Counted from the stretch's first letter, positions 17,780 through 26,827 are shown. The stretch is DNA of 64,000 nt from an uncultured Oscillospiraceae bacterium (GCA_910589395.1 CAJUTL010000012.1:1-64000), one strand, 5' to 3'. Notes: generated by a model from the sequence alone, not told the origin. Program-made: numbers and translations.

Positions 17780-17828
17780 TTTTTTGTTTGACACATGAAA
17801 AACGGATTTGGAAAGGACTGGTGCGGAA

Positions 17829-18674
17829 GTGGAAGCACAGGAGCTGAAAGCGCTGCATATCACCGCGGCAAAGGTTCGTTTGGGAATTTTAGAGGGCGTG
17901 TACCACGCAAAGTCTGGACACCCTGGCGGTTCTCTTTCCTCAGCGGAGCTTTTTACGTATCTTTATTTCAAGGAAATGCGGATCGATCCTCAAACCCCGA
18001 AGGACGAAAACAGAGACAGATTTGTGCTTTCCAAGGGCCACTGTGCCCCCGGTCTGTACTCTGTGCTGGCCCAGCGGGGCTATTTTGCGGAAAGTGAGCT
18101 GCAAAAGCTGCGCCACATCGGGGCAATGCTTCAGGGCCACCCGGATATGAAGGGGACTCCCGGTGTGGATATGAGCTCCGGCAGTCTGGGCCAGGGCATT
18201 TCCTGTGCTGTGGGCATGGCCATGGCCGGAAAGCTGGATCAAAAGGATTACCGGGTCTACACACTGCTGGGAGACGGCGAAAGCGAAGAGGGCCAGGTAT
18301 GGGAAGCGGCCATGTTTGCCGGCCACAAAAAGCTGGATAACCTGTGCGTTATTGTAGACTATAACGGTCTGCAGATCGACGGCCCCATCTCTCAGGTGGG
18401 TGGCCCCGAGCCTTTGGACGAGAAATTTAAGGCCTTCGGCTTTGAGGTCCTGAATATCGACGGCAACGATTTTCAGGAAATCGAAAAAGCCTTCTCCGCC
18501 GCGAAGGCCTGCAAGGGGAAGCCCTTTGCCATCATCGCGAAAACTGTAAAGGGAAAAGGCGTTTCCTTTATGGAAAATCAGTCGAGCTGGCATGGAAAAG
18601 CGCCCAACGCGGAAGAATATGAGACGGCCAAAAAGGAACTGGAAGCAAGTCTGGAGGTGCTGCAGCATGCGTGA
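17829..18674 (+). CDS. Transketolase, N-terminal (TPP-binding) subunit
   Basis: A 281-residue subunit of a split transketolase, which moves two-carbon units between sugar phosphates. The thiamine diphosphate motif GDGESEEGQVWEAA...DYNGLQ is present, with AKSGHPGGSLS and KGHCAPGLYS before it. The start is uncertain: GTG at 17829 gives a normal N terminus (VEAQELKALHI), and an in-frame TTG lies at 17808. The 3' end overlaps the second subunit by 8 bases. Splitting into two genes is common in Clostridia. Confidence 0.9.
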   Translation: MEAQELKALHITAAKVRLGILEGVYHAKSGHPGGSLSSAELFTYLYFKEMRIDPQTPKDENRDRFVLSKGHCAPGLYSVLAQRGYFAESELQKLRHIGAMLQGHPDMKGTPGVDMSSGSLGQGISCAVGMAMAGKLDQKDYRVYTLLGDGESEEGQVWEAAMFAGHKKLDNLCVIVDYNGLQIDGPISQVGGPEPLDEKFKAFGFEVLNIDGNDFQEIEKAFSAAKACKGKPFAIIAKTVKGKGVSFMENQSSWHGKAPNAEEYETAKKELEASLEVLQHA

Positions 18675-19611
18675 GATCGTAAAAAAAGCAACGAGAGAAA
18701 GCTTTGGAGAAGCTGTAACCGCCTTGGCGGAAACCAACCCCGATATCGTGGTGCTGGACGCTGACCTGGCGGAGGCCACAAAAACCGGGATCTTCAAAAA
18801 AAAATATCCTGACCGGTTTATCGACTGCGGCATTGCCGAGTGCAACATGATCGGTATTGCCGCTGGGCTTGCCACCTGCGGGAAGATCCCCTTTGCGGCA
18901 AGCTTTGCCATGTTCTCCGCCGGGCGGGCCTTTGAGCAGGTGAGAAATTCTGTGGGCTATCCCCACCTGAATGTGAAGATCGTAGGCTCTCATGCCGGTA
19001 TTTCGGTGGGAGAGGACGGCGCTACCCATCAATGCTGTGAAGATATTGCCCTGATGCGCTCGATCCCCGGTATGGTGGTGCTGAACCCCGCGGATCACTA
19101 TGAAATGCAGGCTGCCGTAAAAGCGGCGGCAGAGCATATGGGCCCGGTCTATCTGCGGCTGGGGCGTTTGGCGGTGGAAAGCATCCACAATAACGAGGAC
19201 TATCGGTTTGAGATCGGAAAGGGCATCACCCTGCGGGAGGGAACAGACCTTACCCTGGCCGCTACCGGCTTAATGGTAGGGGAGGCCCTGAAAGCTGCCG
19301 ACAGTCTGAAATCCCAGGGGATCAGCGCTCGTGTGCTGGATATCCACACTATTAAGCCCCTGGATACAGAGCTGATCCTGAAAGCGGCCAAAGAAACCGG
19401 GCGGATCATCACCATAGAAGAGCACAGCGTGATCGGAGGCTTGGGAGAGGCAGTCTGCTCCTTCCTTTCCGAAGTTTGTCCCACGCCTGTTACAAAGATG
19501 GGTGTAAACGATGTGTTCGGCCATTCCGGCCCTGCGGTAGATCTGCTGAAGGAATTTGGTCTCAGCGCGGAGCACATAGAGGCGGTTGTGAAAAAAGCGC
19601 TGGGAAAATAA
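18667..19611 (+). CDS. Transketolase, C-terminal subunit
   Basis: A 314-residue partner of the preceding subunit. It contains the pyrimidine-binding domain (DADLAEATKTG, FIDCGIAECNMIGIAAGLA) and the C-terminal domain (VLDIHTIKPLD, IEEHSVIGGLGEAV). The Glu that activates thiamine diphosphate is in GIAECNM. The start ATG lies inside the end of the first subunit gene, so the two are translationally coupled. A DXS-like role is excluded by the split layout and the missing DXS N domain. Confidence 0.92.
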   Translation: MREIVKKATRESFGEAVTALAETNPDIVVLDADLAEATKTGIFKKKYPDRFIDCGIAECNMIGIAAGLATCGKIPFAASFAMFSAGRAFEQVRNSVGYPHLNVKIVGSHAGISVGEDGATHQCCEDIALMRSIPGMVVLNPADHYEMQAAVKAAAEHMGPVYLRLGRLAVESIHNNEDYRFEIGKGITLREGTDLTLAATGLMVGEALKAADSLKSQGISARVLDIHTIKPLDTELILKAAKETGRIITIEEHSVIGGLGEAVCSFLSEVCPTPVTKMGVNDVFGHSGPAVDLLKEFGLSAEHIEAVVKKALGK

Positions 19612-19647
19612 CGAGCTTTCTGAGCACCGCGAAAGGGCGATATTTTG

Positions 19648-20097
19648 ATGGAGCTTATCATTCGCGATGCCGTTCCTGAGGACAGTAAAGCGCTGGCTGT
19701 CCTGAACCGGAAGGAAATGGGCTATGATTATCCGGAAAAGCAGCAGCGGAAAAAGCTGGAACGCCTTTTGGCAGACGGCAGAAATCGAATTCTGGTGGCC
19801 CAGCGCGGTGCGGAGGTGGTGGGCTATGTTCACCTCTGCGATTACGACGTGCTGTACGCGCCCCACATGAAAAATATCATGGGGATCGCCGTCAGCTCCT
19901 CCTGCCGCCGTATGGGGATCGGAAAAGCGCTGCTGGAAGCGGCGGAAGTCTGGGCGAGGGAAACAGGGGCGGCTGGAATACGCCTTTCCTCCGGAGAGAC
20001 TCGGAAGGGAGCTCATGCTTTTTATCGCTCTCTGGTGTATGAGGGAGAAAAGATGCAGCTTAATTTGAAAAAGATGTTTCAGGAGTGGTCAAAATGA
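19648..20097 (+). CDS. GNAT family N-acetyltransferase
   Basis: A 149-residue single-domain acetyltransferase. The N-terminal strand and helix (ELIIRDAVPEDSKALAVLN) and the acetyl-CoA loop (GIAVSSSCRRMGIGKALLE) are clear, followed by GAAGIRLSSGETRKGAHAFYRSLVY. The acceptor is unknown. ATG at 19648 has GAAAGGG upstream. Its stop overlaps the start of the next gene (ATGA), so it is probably in one transcript with the transketolase genes and the SLH protein. Confidence 0.85.
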   Translation: MELIIRDAVPEDSKALAVLNRKEMGYDYPEKQQRKKLERLLADGRNRILVAQRGAEVVGYVHLCDYDVLYAPHMKNIMGIAVSSSCRRMGIGKALLEAAEVWARETGAAGIRLSSGETRKGAHAFYRSLVYEGEKMQLNLKKMFQEWSK

Positions 20098-21386
20098 GGA
20101 AAGGGCTTGCTGCTTTTCTTTCTTTTCTGCTTTTGTTGTTCCCGTTGAAAGTACGGGCAGTGGAGAACTGTGAAAACATAGAAACAGCTTTTACCACAAA
20201 GGTGCCTTTTGCTACCGTGCAGGCCAGGTGCGCCGGTGGCACAAATTATTTAAGCAAATACGGGGTGACCAGGAAAAAGGTAGTGGCAGAGCTGACAGCT
20301 CATGAAAATGACAGCTATTATCTGGGAACTCCCTATGTGGGCGGAGACTGGCAGTCTCCCAGGGGAGATATTTCTTATAACGGTTCTTCCGGTATGAATT
20401 GTGCCGGTTTTCCCGGATATGTTCTGCGAAAGTGCGGGCTGAATACTTCCAAGGCTATGGAAGATATTCGCAAGGGAAGATATAATTCCTGGGGAAGTCC
20501 TAGAAAATATGCGCTGCTTTCTGCCGCAAGCAACTATATGTCCCTGATCGAAAATGGCGGCCTGGTGGCCTATGCCTATGAAAGCCGTGAAGCTCTTCTG
20601 GCAGGGGGCAGGTGCGAAAAGGGAGATCTTATCCTGCGTTTTTGGACAGATCGTTTTACCGATGGCGATCCTGATAATCACTTGATGATTTTCTGGGGCT
20701 CCAGACCCAATGAGAACAAGGTTTGGCATAGTGCTTCGGGAAGAAACCATATCGGCCCTATGGTACCGGGAGAAGGGGCGTCCTTTATTTTGATCAAGCT
20801 GGAATCTCCCGCAAAGAATGTGGCAGATTTCCGAGACGTGTGGGATACGGACTGGTACGCCGAAGCAGTGCAGTACATGAAGGACACTGGTCTCATGAGC
20901 GGCGTGGAGGAAAAAGTGTTCGAGCCTCAGGGAATTACCACACGGGGCCAGTTTGTCGCCGTCTTGTGGAGAATAGCCGGAAAGCCGGAGCCGCTTTCCC
21001 AGGAAGTGGAGTTTTCCGACGTGCGGCCGGAGCAATACTATGCTAAAGCAATTTCCTGGGCAAGGGAAAAGGACATTGTGGCAGGTTACGCGGACGGCAC
21101 CTTCCGCCCGGGGAAAAGGCTGTCCCGCCAGGATATGGCGGTGCTCCTCTATCACTATTGCGCCGCCATGGGCCTGGATACCGACGCCTCCGCCGACCTT
21201 TCCCGCTACCGGGACGCCACTCAAATAGAGCCCTATGCCCGAATTGCCATGAAATGGGCCAACGCAGAGGGCCTCATCGAGGGAACCTCCGCCGCCATGC
21301 TTTCCCCTTCGGCCACCGCTCTTCGCTGCCAAACAGCGGCGATCCTGATGCGTTTTCAAAAAAGCCTGCCTCAGAAAATTGGCTGA
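20094..21386 (+). CDS. SLH-domain surface protein with NlpC-like cysteine domain
   Basis: A 430-residue exported protein. Residues 1-24 are a signal peptide (KGLAAFLSFLLLLFPLKVRA). An N-terminal domain carries SSGMNCAGFPGYVLRKCG and DNHLMIFWGS, compatible with a Cys-His peptidase or amidase of the NlpC/P60 kind, but the third catalytic residue is not obvious. Three SLH repeats follow from about residue 248 (FRDVWDTDWYAEAVQYM, FSDVRPEQYYAKAISW, YRDATQIEPYARIAMKW). The SLH repeats would anchor it to pyruvylated wall polymer. Overlaps the acetyltransferase by 4 bases; the AGGAG site is 8 bases from the ATG. Confidence 0.75.
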   Translation: MRKGLAAFLSFLLLLFPLKVRAVENCENIETAFTTKVPFATVQARCAGGTNYLSKYGVTRKKVVAELTAHENDSYYLGTPYVGGDWQSPRGDISYNGSSGMNCAGFPGYVLRKCGLNTSKAMEDIRKGRYNSWGSPRKYALLSAASNYMSLIENGGLVAYAYESREALLAGGRCEKGDLILRFWTDRFTDGDPDNHLMIFWGSRPNENKVWHSASGRNHIGPMVPGEGASFILIKLESPAKNVADFRDVWDTDWYAEAVQYMKDTGLMSGVEEKVFEPQGITTRGQFVAVLWRIAGKPEPLSQEVEFSDVRPEQYYAKAISWAREKDIVAGYADGTFRPGKRLSRQDMAVLLYHYCAAMGLDTDASADLSRYRDATQIEPYARIAMKWANAEGLIEGTSAAMLSPSATALRCQTAAILMRFQKSLPQKIG

Positions 21387-21670
21387 AGCCAATTAGTTGT
21401 TAGTCGTAAGTAGTTAGTTGTTAGAAAGGGCAGCCGCCTTTTTCCGACCACCTGCACTTTTACCTGTTATCTTGAGCTTCCTTTCTGCTATCCTGAACTT
21501 TCTCCCTGTTATCCTGAGCAAAAGCAAAGCAAGCTTTGCTGCCGCGAAGGATCTCGTCCTTTGATCTTTTTATAGGGACTGACGAGGAATGACTAAGAGG
21601 AAGGCTTGTTCTTCCTTTATTGCGCTGCACAGCAGCGCCACCACCGTCTAGCATCTACCCTCTAGCATCT
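21387..21670. repeat. Intergenic cluster of TAG-rich and REP-like repeats
   Basis: A TAG-rich string (21391-21427) is followed by degraded REP-like units (TATCTTGAGC, TATCCTGAAC, TATCCTGAGC, then GAAGGATCTCGTCCTTTG) up to about 21565, and by a TCTAGCATCTA duplication near 21646-21670. No gene is supported here. Confidence 0.6.
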
Positions 21671-21727
21671 AAAAAGCAAAGCAGCCATTGCAAAACTTCA
21701 AATTTTGCAATGGCTGCTTTGCTTTTT
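21671..21727. terminator. Bidirectional terminator with 25-bp stem
   Basis: Perfect 25-base arms (21671-21695 and 21703-21727) around a 7-base loop, beginning AAAAAGCAAAGC and ending GCTTTTT. It lies behind the minus-strand ABC exporter and also faces the SLH gene. Confidence 0.85.
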
Positions 21728-21739
21728 TAGGAAAGCTCC

Positions 21740-23344
21740 TCAGCGATTATTCAGTTCCGCGTATTGCAGCAGGTTTCTGCAAAGGTAGAGCACCAAAAGC
21801 GAGACCGGTATATTGAGCACGATGATCCCCAGGAACAGGCCCATAAAGCCGGGGAGCGGAGCCAGGGTCATCAGCACCGCGCCGAGTATGATGCCGGGAG
21901 CCGCCATCAACAACAGCGCGAGAACATAGAAGAACATAATGAGCACCTTGGAGCTCACGGTACCGAATACCCGCTCTACCAGTACGTTTCCGGCGGTAAA
22001 TAGCAGGGAGAAGGAAATTCTCGCCGCAATACAGAAAACGGTGTCCAAGGGAGAAGCGCCGATGATAAAGGCAACCGGTACAAAAATGATGACAGCCTCC
22101 AGCGTATCATTCCAAAGGCTTTCCTTGATGGCATAGAGAAGCTTTTTCAGCGGAGGCTCCGGGATCAGGTACAGATAAGGCTTCATCAGTTCCCGGTTAA
22201 ACCGCCCCAAAGCGGTGGAAAAGATCTGCATGTAGGTGCCCATAGCAAATACGCTGAGAATCGCGCCTTCCTCAAATTCCCGCATAAAGAAGGAAGCCGC
22301 GATGATGCAGATCACAAAAATCAGGGAAAGGTTGGAAAGAAAGAAAATACCGGAACGCCGGTTTTCCACGGCATGCTTCTGATAAATGGCGCTTGCGCCC
22401 CAGCCCTTTCCCAGGCCCAGCTTTCCCATACGTACCTTTTTAGGAACCACCTCGTTTAACTGCCCCTCCTTTTGGGCCGTAATGGCGGATTGGGCGGTTT
22501 CGGCGGTTTGCAGTACGTCCTCATAGTAATTATTTTTGCTCTTTACGATCAAAAGCACCAGGACAGCGGTAAACACAAAGGTCAGAAGCAGAAGGAGCAG
22601 GCAAAGCGAGAAGTCGCCGGTCATAATGCCCCCGGCGATGCCCGCCGCCCAGCCGGAAACGGGGAACAGCAGGCCCGGCAGGGTGGAAAAGAAATCCGCT
22701 CCGGCCTTTAAGGCGGCCGTGTAGTCCTTGCCGCCGTTCAGCAGGGCGGCAAGGGGCTCCCGGCAGGTGAAAACCGCGGCCAGGGCATAAAGAGCCGCGG
22801 CTCCGTAAACACAGAAGCGCACCGTGCGCCCGGCGTTTTCCTTGCCGCTGGTACGGGTGTATACCGCCATGGCGGAAAGCTGAGCAAGGAAAAGCGTCAA
22901 GGCGTACCCGGCAATAATGAGCAGCAGGCTGCCGTAAGAGATGCCATACAAGGTGTTTAGCCAGGAATACTGGAACAGCAGAAAAAAGCCCAGCAGCAAA
23001 GAGACCCCCAGCTGCCGGAACAGCCCGTAAAACAGCACCCGGTTTGGGCGCAGGGGGGCGGGAAATAGCAGCGTTACGTCAGAAAGAGTAAACATGGGAG
23101 TGTTGCTGGCGCTGCCGTTTACAAACACCATCAGGAACATAACGGTATAAAAAAGGGAGAGGATCGCCACCAGCTCAGAAAGCGCCCGGGGCTCTGTTCC
23201 GACGGTTTCATTTTTTGTAAAGGCCACCAACACGAAGACCGCGATAAGAAACACGCCGTAAATCAGCTTCGAGGGACTTTTGAAAATGCTTTTGACCTGG
23301 TTTTTGAACTTGGTAAGGGTCAGATACACAAGGGGGCTTTTCAT
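21740..23344 (-). CDS. ABC exporter membrane subunit
   Basis: A 534-residue membrane protein resembling the Putative ABC exporter family of Firmicutes. About ten hydrophobic helices are visible (for example LIYGVFLIAVFVLVAF, LLLGFFLLFQYSWL, LLLLLLTFVFTAVLVLLIV, VLIMFFYVLALLLMAAPGI), with a cytosolic loop near residues 280-320. It pairs with the ATPase gene that overlaps it by 4 bases. Cargo is unknown. Confidence 0.75.
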   Translation of the reverse strand: MKSPLVYLTLTKFKNQVKSIFKSPSKLIYGVFLIAVFVLVAFTKNETVGTEPRALSELVAILSLFYTVMFLMVFVNGSASNTPMFTLSDVTLLFPAPLRPNRVLFYGLFRQLGVSLLLGFFLLFQYSWLNTLYGISYGSLLLIIAGYALTLFLAQLSAMAVYTRTSGKENAGRTVRFCVYGAAALYALAAVFTCREPLAALLNGGKDYTAALKAGADFFSTLPGLLFPVSGWAAGIAGGIMTGDFSLCLLLLLLTFVFTAVLVLLIVKSKNNYYEDVLQTAETAQSAITAQKEGQLNEVVPKKVRMGKLGLGKGWGASAIYQKHAVENRRSGIFFLSNLSLIFVICIIAASFFMREFEEGAILSVFAMGTYMQIFSTALGRFNRELMKPYLYLIPEPPLKKLLYAIKESLWNDTLEAVIIFVPVAFIIGASPLDTVFCIAARISFSLLFTAGNVLVERVFGTVSSKVLIMFFYVLALLLMAAPGIILGAVLMTLAPLPGFMGLFLGIIVLNIPVSLLVLYLCRNLLQYAELNNR

Positions 23345-24051
23345 TTTGCGGCGCCTCCCTCCGAAGCGCCCTCTGTGATCTCAAAGAACAGCTCCTCCAG
23401 GGTTTTTCCATCGTCCTGGCCGTTTATTTTGGTGGCGGCAAAGCGCCCGTTCATCATAATGTTCGCCACGTCCCAGTAGTCCTCTACGCTGTCGATCATA
23501 TGGGTGCTGATCAAAACAGAAGCGCCGCCGGCCTTCAGTTCCCGGAAAATAGTTTTCAATTCCTTAATGGCATGGGGGTCCAGTCCCACCAGGGGCTCGT
23601 CGAATATAACCACACTGGGCTTGTGGCACAGCGCGCAGCAGATGGAAAGCTTCTGCTGCATGCCCTTGGAAAGCTCCTTGCCCAGCTTATCTTTTTTGTC
23701 CCACAGCTCCAGCCGCTCTAAAAGCTGCTGGGTGTAGGCCTCGTCCTCCACACGGTAGGCCCGGCGAATAAACTCCAAATGCTCCGAAACAGTGAGCAGA
23801 TCGTACACTGCGGGCATTTCGGGAATATAGCCCAACTGGCGTTTGGCGTCCAGGGAGGTGTTTTCAAAGCCGTTTATCTCAATGCGCCCTGTAAACCGCA
23901 ACAGTCCGGTGATACATTTGATAATGGTGGATTTCCCGGCGCCGTTGGGCCCCAGCAAAATACCGATCTGCCCATCTCCCACGGCAAAGCTGATATTGTC
24001 GTTTGCCACGTTTTTTCCATATTTCTTTGTTACTCCACTGATAGAAAGCAT
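23341..24051 (-). CDS. ABC transporter ATP-binding protein
   Basis: A 236-residue ATPase: Walker A LGPNGAGKST, signature LSKGM (degenerate LSGGQ, usual in this subgroup), Walker B VVIFDEPLVGLDP and switch His in LISTHMID. It is of the drug/peptide exporter (CcmA-like) type. It drives the membrane protein encoded directly downstream. The first gene of a two-gene operon. Confidence 0.88.
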   Translation of the reverse strand: MLSISGVTKKYGKNVANDNISFAVGDGQIGILLGPNGAGKSTIIKCITGLLRFTGRIEINGFENTSLDAKRQLGYIPEMPAVYDLLTVSEHLEFIRRAYRVEDEAYTQQLLERLELWDKKDKLGKELSKGMQQKLSICCALCHKPSVVIFDEPLVGLDPHAIKELKTIFRELKAGGASVLISTHMIDSVEDYWDVANIMMNGRFAATKINGQDDGKTLEELFFEITEGASEGGAAK

Positions 24052-24112
24052 CTTTTTTCATCCTCATTTCCGCGAAAAGCAAGAGCTTTTCAGTTTTTTA
24101 CACATGTACCTC

Positions 24113-24141
24113 ATTGTAGCAGGAAGCAGGCGCTTTCGCAA
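24113..24141 (-). promoter_or_regulatory. Promoter of the ABC exporter pair
   Basis: TTGCGA (24136-24141) and TACAAT (24113-24118) on the minus strand, 17-base spacer, about 60 bases before the ATPase gene. Confidence 0.6.
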
Positions 24142-24218
24142 GAGAGCGGAGGAATCTGAAAGATTTTCGACAGAATTGTGTTAGAAAATTAACATTATGC
24201 GCCCTGAAAACTTCATAC

Positions 24219-24247
24219 TGGACAGAAAAAGGGAAATGATATAAAAT
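24219..24247 (+). promoter_or_regulatory. Promoter of the FprA gene
   Basis: TGGACA (24219-24224) and TAAAAT (24242-24247) with a 17-base spacer, about 70 bases before the start codon. Confidence 0.6.
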
Positions 24248-24317
24248 AAGAGTCTGTAAGAAATGGCAGGAATTTCCTGCGAAAAAATCAGGATAGATCA
24301 GGAAAGGATGAAGACGT

Positions 24318-25502
24318 ATGGAACTGAAGCAGGGCATTACCTGGACAGGCATTCTGGACCGGGATCTGCGGGTGTTCGATATCATCATGGAAACGGAATT
24401 TGGCACTACTTATAATTCCTATGTGGTAAAGGGAACGGAAAAAACCGCCCTTATCGAAACGGCCAAGGCAAAATTCTGTGAGGAATATCTGGAAAAGGTA
24501 AAGGCTGTTACCGAGATCGACAAGATCGATTATCTCATTGTGGACCATACGGAGCCGGATCATGCCGGAAGCGCCGAGAAGCTTCTGGAGCTGAACCCGG
24601 AAATTGAGGTCATCGGCACCACGGGAGCGCTGAATTTTCTTTCTCAGATCATGAACAAGCCTTTTAAGTCCCGGGCGGTCAAGGATGGGGAAGAGCTCGA
24701 TCTGGGCGGCAAGACCCTGCGGTTTCTGGTGGTTCCCAATCTCCATTGGCCGGATACCATGTATACCTACCTTCCGGAGGATAAAGTCCTCTTTACCTGC
24801 GATTCCTTCGGTTCCCATTACTGCTGCGAGGGAATCCTCCGCAGCAAGGTGGAGAATGAAGAGGGCTATCAGCGTGCCGCAAAGTATTATTTTGACAATA
24901 TTCTCGGCCCCTTTAAGAGTTTTATGAATAAAGCGCTGGACCGCGTGGAGAGCATGGAGATCGATATGATCTGTCCCGGTCACGGCCCCGTTCTCGATAC
25001 CGGCATTCCGGAGCTGATGAAAACCTACCGGGAGTGGAGCAGGGTGGAAAACCCCAACCAGGGAAAAACCGTGGTGATCGCCTATGTCAGCGCTTACGGC
25101 TACACCGGCCAGATGGCAAAGGTGATCGGCGAGGCCATAAAGGCCCAGGGAGTGGCTGTGCATACCTATGATCTGGTAACGGACGATTGTTCCTCCCTGG
25201 CTGCCGATCTGCTCTATGCGGACGGCATTCTTTTGGGCTCTCCCACCATTCTGGGAGACGCTTTAAAGCCCATTTACGATCTCTCTACCACGCTTCTGCC
25301 CACTATTCACGGCGGCAAGCAGGCGGCGGCCTTTGGTTCCTACGGCTGGACGGGCGAGGCGGTCCCCAACCTGACCCAGCGCCTCCAGCAGCTGAAAATG
25401 AAGGTTTCAGACGGCCTGCGCCTGCGCTTTAAGCCCAGCGAGGAGGAGCTTGCTCAGTGCAAGGCCTTCGGAGAGGAATTCGCGGCGAAGGTAAAGGGCT
25501 GA
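24318..25502 (+). CDS. fprA: FprA-type flavodiiron protein
   Basis: A 394-residue A-type flavoprotein that reduces O2 to water or NO to N2O in the cytosol. The metallo-beta-lactamase-like domain has the diiron ligands in DHTEPDHAGS, then LHWPDTMYTYL and CPGHGPVLD. The C-terminal flavodoxin domain has VIAYVSAYGYTGQM and FGSYGWTGEAVPNL. Length is standard. Its usual electron donor, a flavin reductase-rubredoxin, is encoded at 16524-17195. A short gap leads to an acetyltransferase gene. Confidence 0.93.
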   Translation: MELKQGITWTGILDRDLRVFDIIMETEFGTTYNSYVVKGTEKTALIETAKAKFCEEYLEKVKAVTEIDKIDYLIVDHTEPDHAGSAEKLLELNPEIEVIGTTGALNFLSQIMNKPFKSRAVKDGEELDLGGKTLRFLVVPNLHWPDTMYTYLPEDKVLFTCDSFGSHYCCEGILRSKVENEEGYQRAAKYYFDNILGPFKSFMNKALDRVESMEIDMICPGHGPVLDTGIPELMKTYREWSRVENPNQGKTVVIAYVSAYGYTGQMAKVIGEAIKAQGVAVHTYDLVTDDCSSLAADLLYADGILLGSPTILGDALKPIYDLSTTLLPTIHGGKQAAAFGSYGWTGEAVPNLTQRLQQLKMKVSDGLRLRFKPSEEELAQCKAFGEEFAAKVKG

Positions 25503-25509
25503 AGCGGAG

Positions 25510-25944
25510 ATGAGCTATACCATTCAGGAGGAACGGCTCACCCCGGCGGAATATATCGGCTTTTTGAGAGAAACAGACCTGGGCTCTCAATACCCGAAGG
25601 AGCGCTTTGAAGAACGTATCTCCACTCTGGTAAAGAAGGCCTCCATCAGTCTGACCGCCAGAAACGCGGAACGGAAGCTGTTAGGCGTTTGCCTGTGTAT
25701 TACGGATTTTGCCTATTGGCTTTTTCTCACAGACCTGGGCGTTATTCGGAGTTGTACCGGTCAGGGCATTGGAAAGGCCTTGGTTCAAAAGGCCCTGGAG
25801 CTTGCGGGCGGCGAAAAAAATATCATCATGTATACCTGCGCCAATGAAAATGCCGTTCCCTTCTACGAAAGGCTCGGCATGAGAAAGCCCAATGACGTGA
25901 TGGTTTATGACCATGCGGAGTGGACGGAATTTACCGTGGAGTAA
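25510..25944 (+). CDS. GNAT family N-acetyltransferase
   Basis: A 144-residue acetyltransferase. The CoA-binding loop is RSCTGQGIGKALVQKALE and the late strand is YERLGMRKPN; the N terminus (PAEYIGFLRETDLGSQYP) is of the type seen in GNAT proteins with DLG-SQYP signature. The start is 7 bases after fprA, so it shares that transcript. The acceptor is unknown. Confidence 0.82.
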   Translation: MSYTIQEERLTPAEYIGFLRETDLGSQYPKERFEERISTLVKKASISLTARNAERKLLGVCLCITDFAYWLFLTDLGVIRSCTGQGIGKALVQKALELAGGEKNIIMYTCANENAVPFYERLGMRKPNDVMVYDHAEWTEFTVE

Positions 25945-26033
25945 AAACACCGTTTGCGGTGCGTATAGACGATGCTTTTTCTGGAATACTGCTGATAGAA
26001 TTTCTATTTCATAAAAGAAAGGATGCGGCGGCT

Positions 26034-26207
26034 ATGCAGAAAAAGGATCTGGAAAAGATGGATCAAAACGCCAGAGAGTATTTCAATTCTCTTCCGGTCT
26101 TATTGCAGGAGCAGCTGACTCAGAGCGGCGTGGCGATGACCACCAAAGAGCAGTTGGAGAGCTACTGTAAAAATGCTCTGGGGGAAAGCGGCAAAACAGA
26201 TCGATAA
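26034..26207 (+). CDS. Small conserved acidic protein
   Basis: A 57-residue protein: MQKKDLEKMDQNAREYFN at the start, then LPVLLQEQLTQSGV and MTTKEQLESYCKN. The pattern is one I associate with short hypothetical proteins of Clostridia, without known function. The frame is open further upstream but that part overlaps the acetyltransferase; AAAGGATG lies before the chosen ATG. Confidence 0.55.
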   Translation: MQKKDLEKMDQNAREYFNSLPVLLQEQLTQSGVAMTTKEQLESYCKNALGESGKTDR

Positions 26208-26370
26208 GAAAACGGGGGGTGTCCGGCAGGGCATGCCCCTGTTTTTATTGGAAAAGCGACCCTGAAAATGGGAAAAGCCCCGGAATAGAGCGGTTTCTTG
26301 CACTAATTTTATAAATTTGCTTTTTCAGAGGGCGGAGAATTATGAAAAAGGTAGATTCTCCGCGATTTCA

Positions 26371-26399
26371 TTGACTTTCCGGAGGAAGAGGGCTATAAT
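26371..26399 (+). promoter_or_regulatory. Strong sigma-A promoter of a candidate small RNA
   Basis: TTGACT (26371-26376) and TATAAT (26394-26399) with an exact 17-base spacer, in a gene-free region. Confidence 0.75.
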
Positions 26400-26405
26400 A
26401 AAGCC

Positions 26406-26506
26406 ATAATAAAGCTTTCGAGTGTTGCGGCATAAGCCGCACTTTTCAATACAACTCCTCCCCAAAAGAAGAAAGAAGGCCGGATTTCCCGGCCTTCTTT
26501 CTTTTT
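26406..26506 (+). ncRNA. Candidate small RNA with exposed C-rich anti-Shine-Dalgarno motif
   Basis: Between the promoter and a strong terminator lie about 100 bases with no reading frame. A hairpin GCGGC-ATAA-GCCGC (26427-26440) is followed by an apparently unpaired CAACTCCTCCCC (26453-26463) that is complementary to ribosome binding sites, then the terminator hairpin. C-rich single-stranded motifs of this kind are used by Gram-positive regulatory RNAs to block translation. I do not recognise the family; it is not tmRNA, RNase P RNA, SRP RNA or a full-length 6S RNA. Confidence 0.6.
26471..26506 (+). terminator. Rho-independent terminator of the candidate small RNA
   Basis: Perfect 13-base arms GAAAGAAGGCCGG (26471-26483) and CCGGCCTTCTTTC (26489-26501), a 5-base loop and a T5 tail. 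Confidence 0.85.
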
Positions 26507-26508
26507 AG

Positions 26509-26775
26509 ATGTTAGTTATTAGTTGTTAGAGAAGAGAAAGCCTCTCTCACTGTTATTCTGAGGAACGAAGAGACGAAGAATCTCGCCCTTTGTTCCTGGC
26601 AAAGAGTCAAAGGACGAGATCCTTCACTTCGTTCAGGATGACAGAAGGAAAGTATGCGGCTCACTGCAAATTCCAATTTGCCTGCTTGCTTGCGGTCGGG
26701 CCGGGAACTGTCTATTTGCATCAAGCGGCTTCACGAGCGGGTGCAGCGGCACAAGCGTTGTAACCAACGCTGCAA
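26509..26775. repeat. TAG-rich repeat, REP-like doublet and composite repeat
   Basis: A TAG-rich string (26511-26531) precedes a head-to-head doublet (26550-26644): CTGTTATTCTGAGGAACG ... GAATCTCG, then CGAGATCC ... TCAGGATGACAG. A further 120 bases resemble 505-615 in layout. The gap to the next gene at 26828 has no gene. Confidence 0.6.
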
Positions 26776-26827
26776 ATTTCAATTTACCAAACGCGGCGCG
26801 TAAATCCTATATCAATTTTTTAAGCCT

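Noticed and set aside
26300..26506. 6S RNA or SRP RNA
   Set aside because: The predicted transcript is too short for 6S and lacks the GGAA-type apical loop of SRP RNA.
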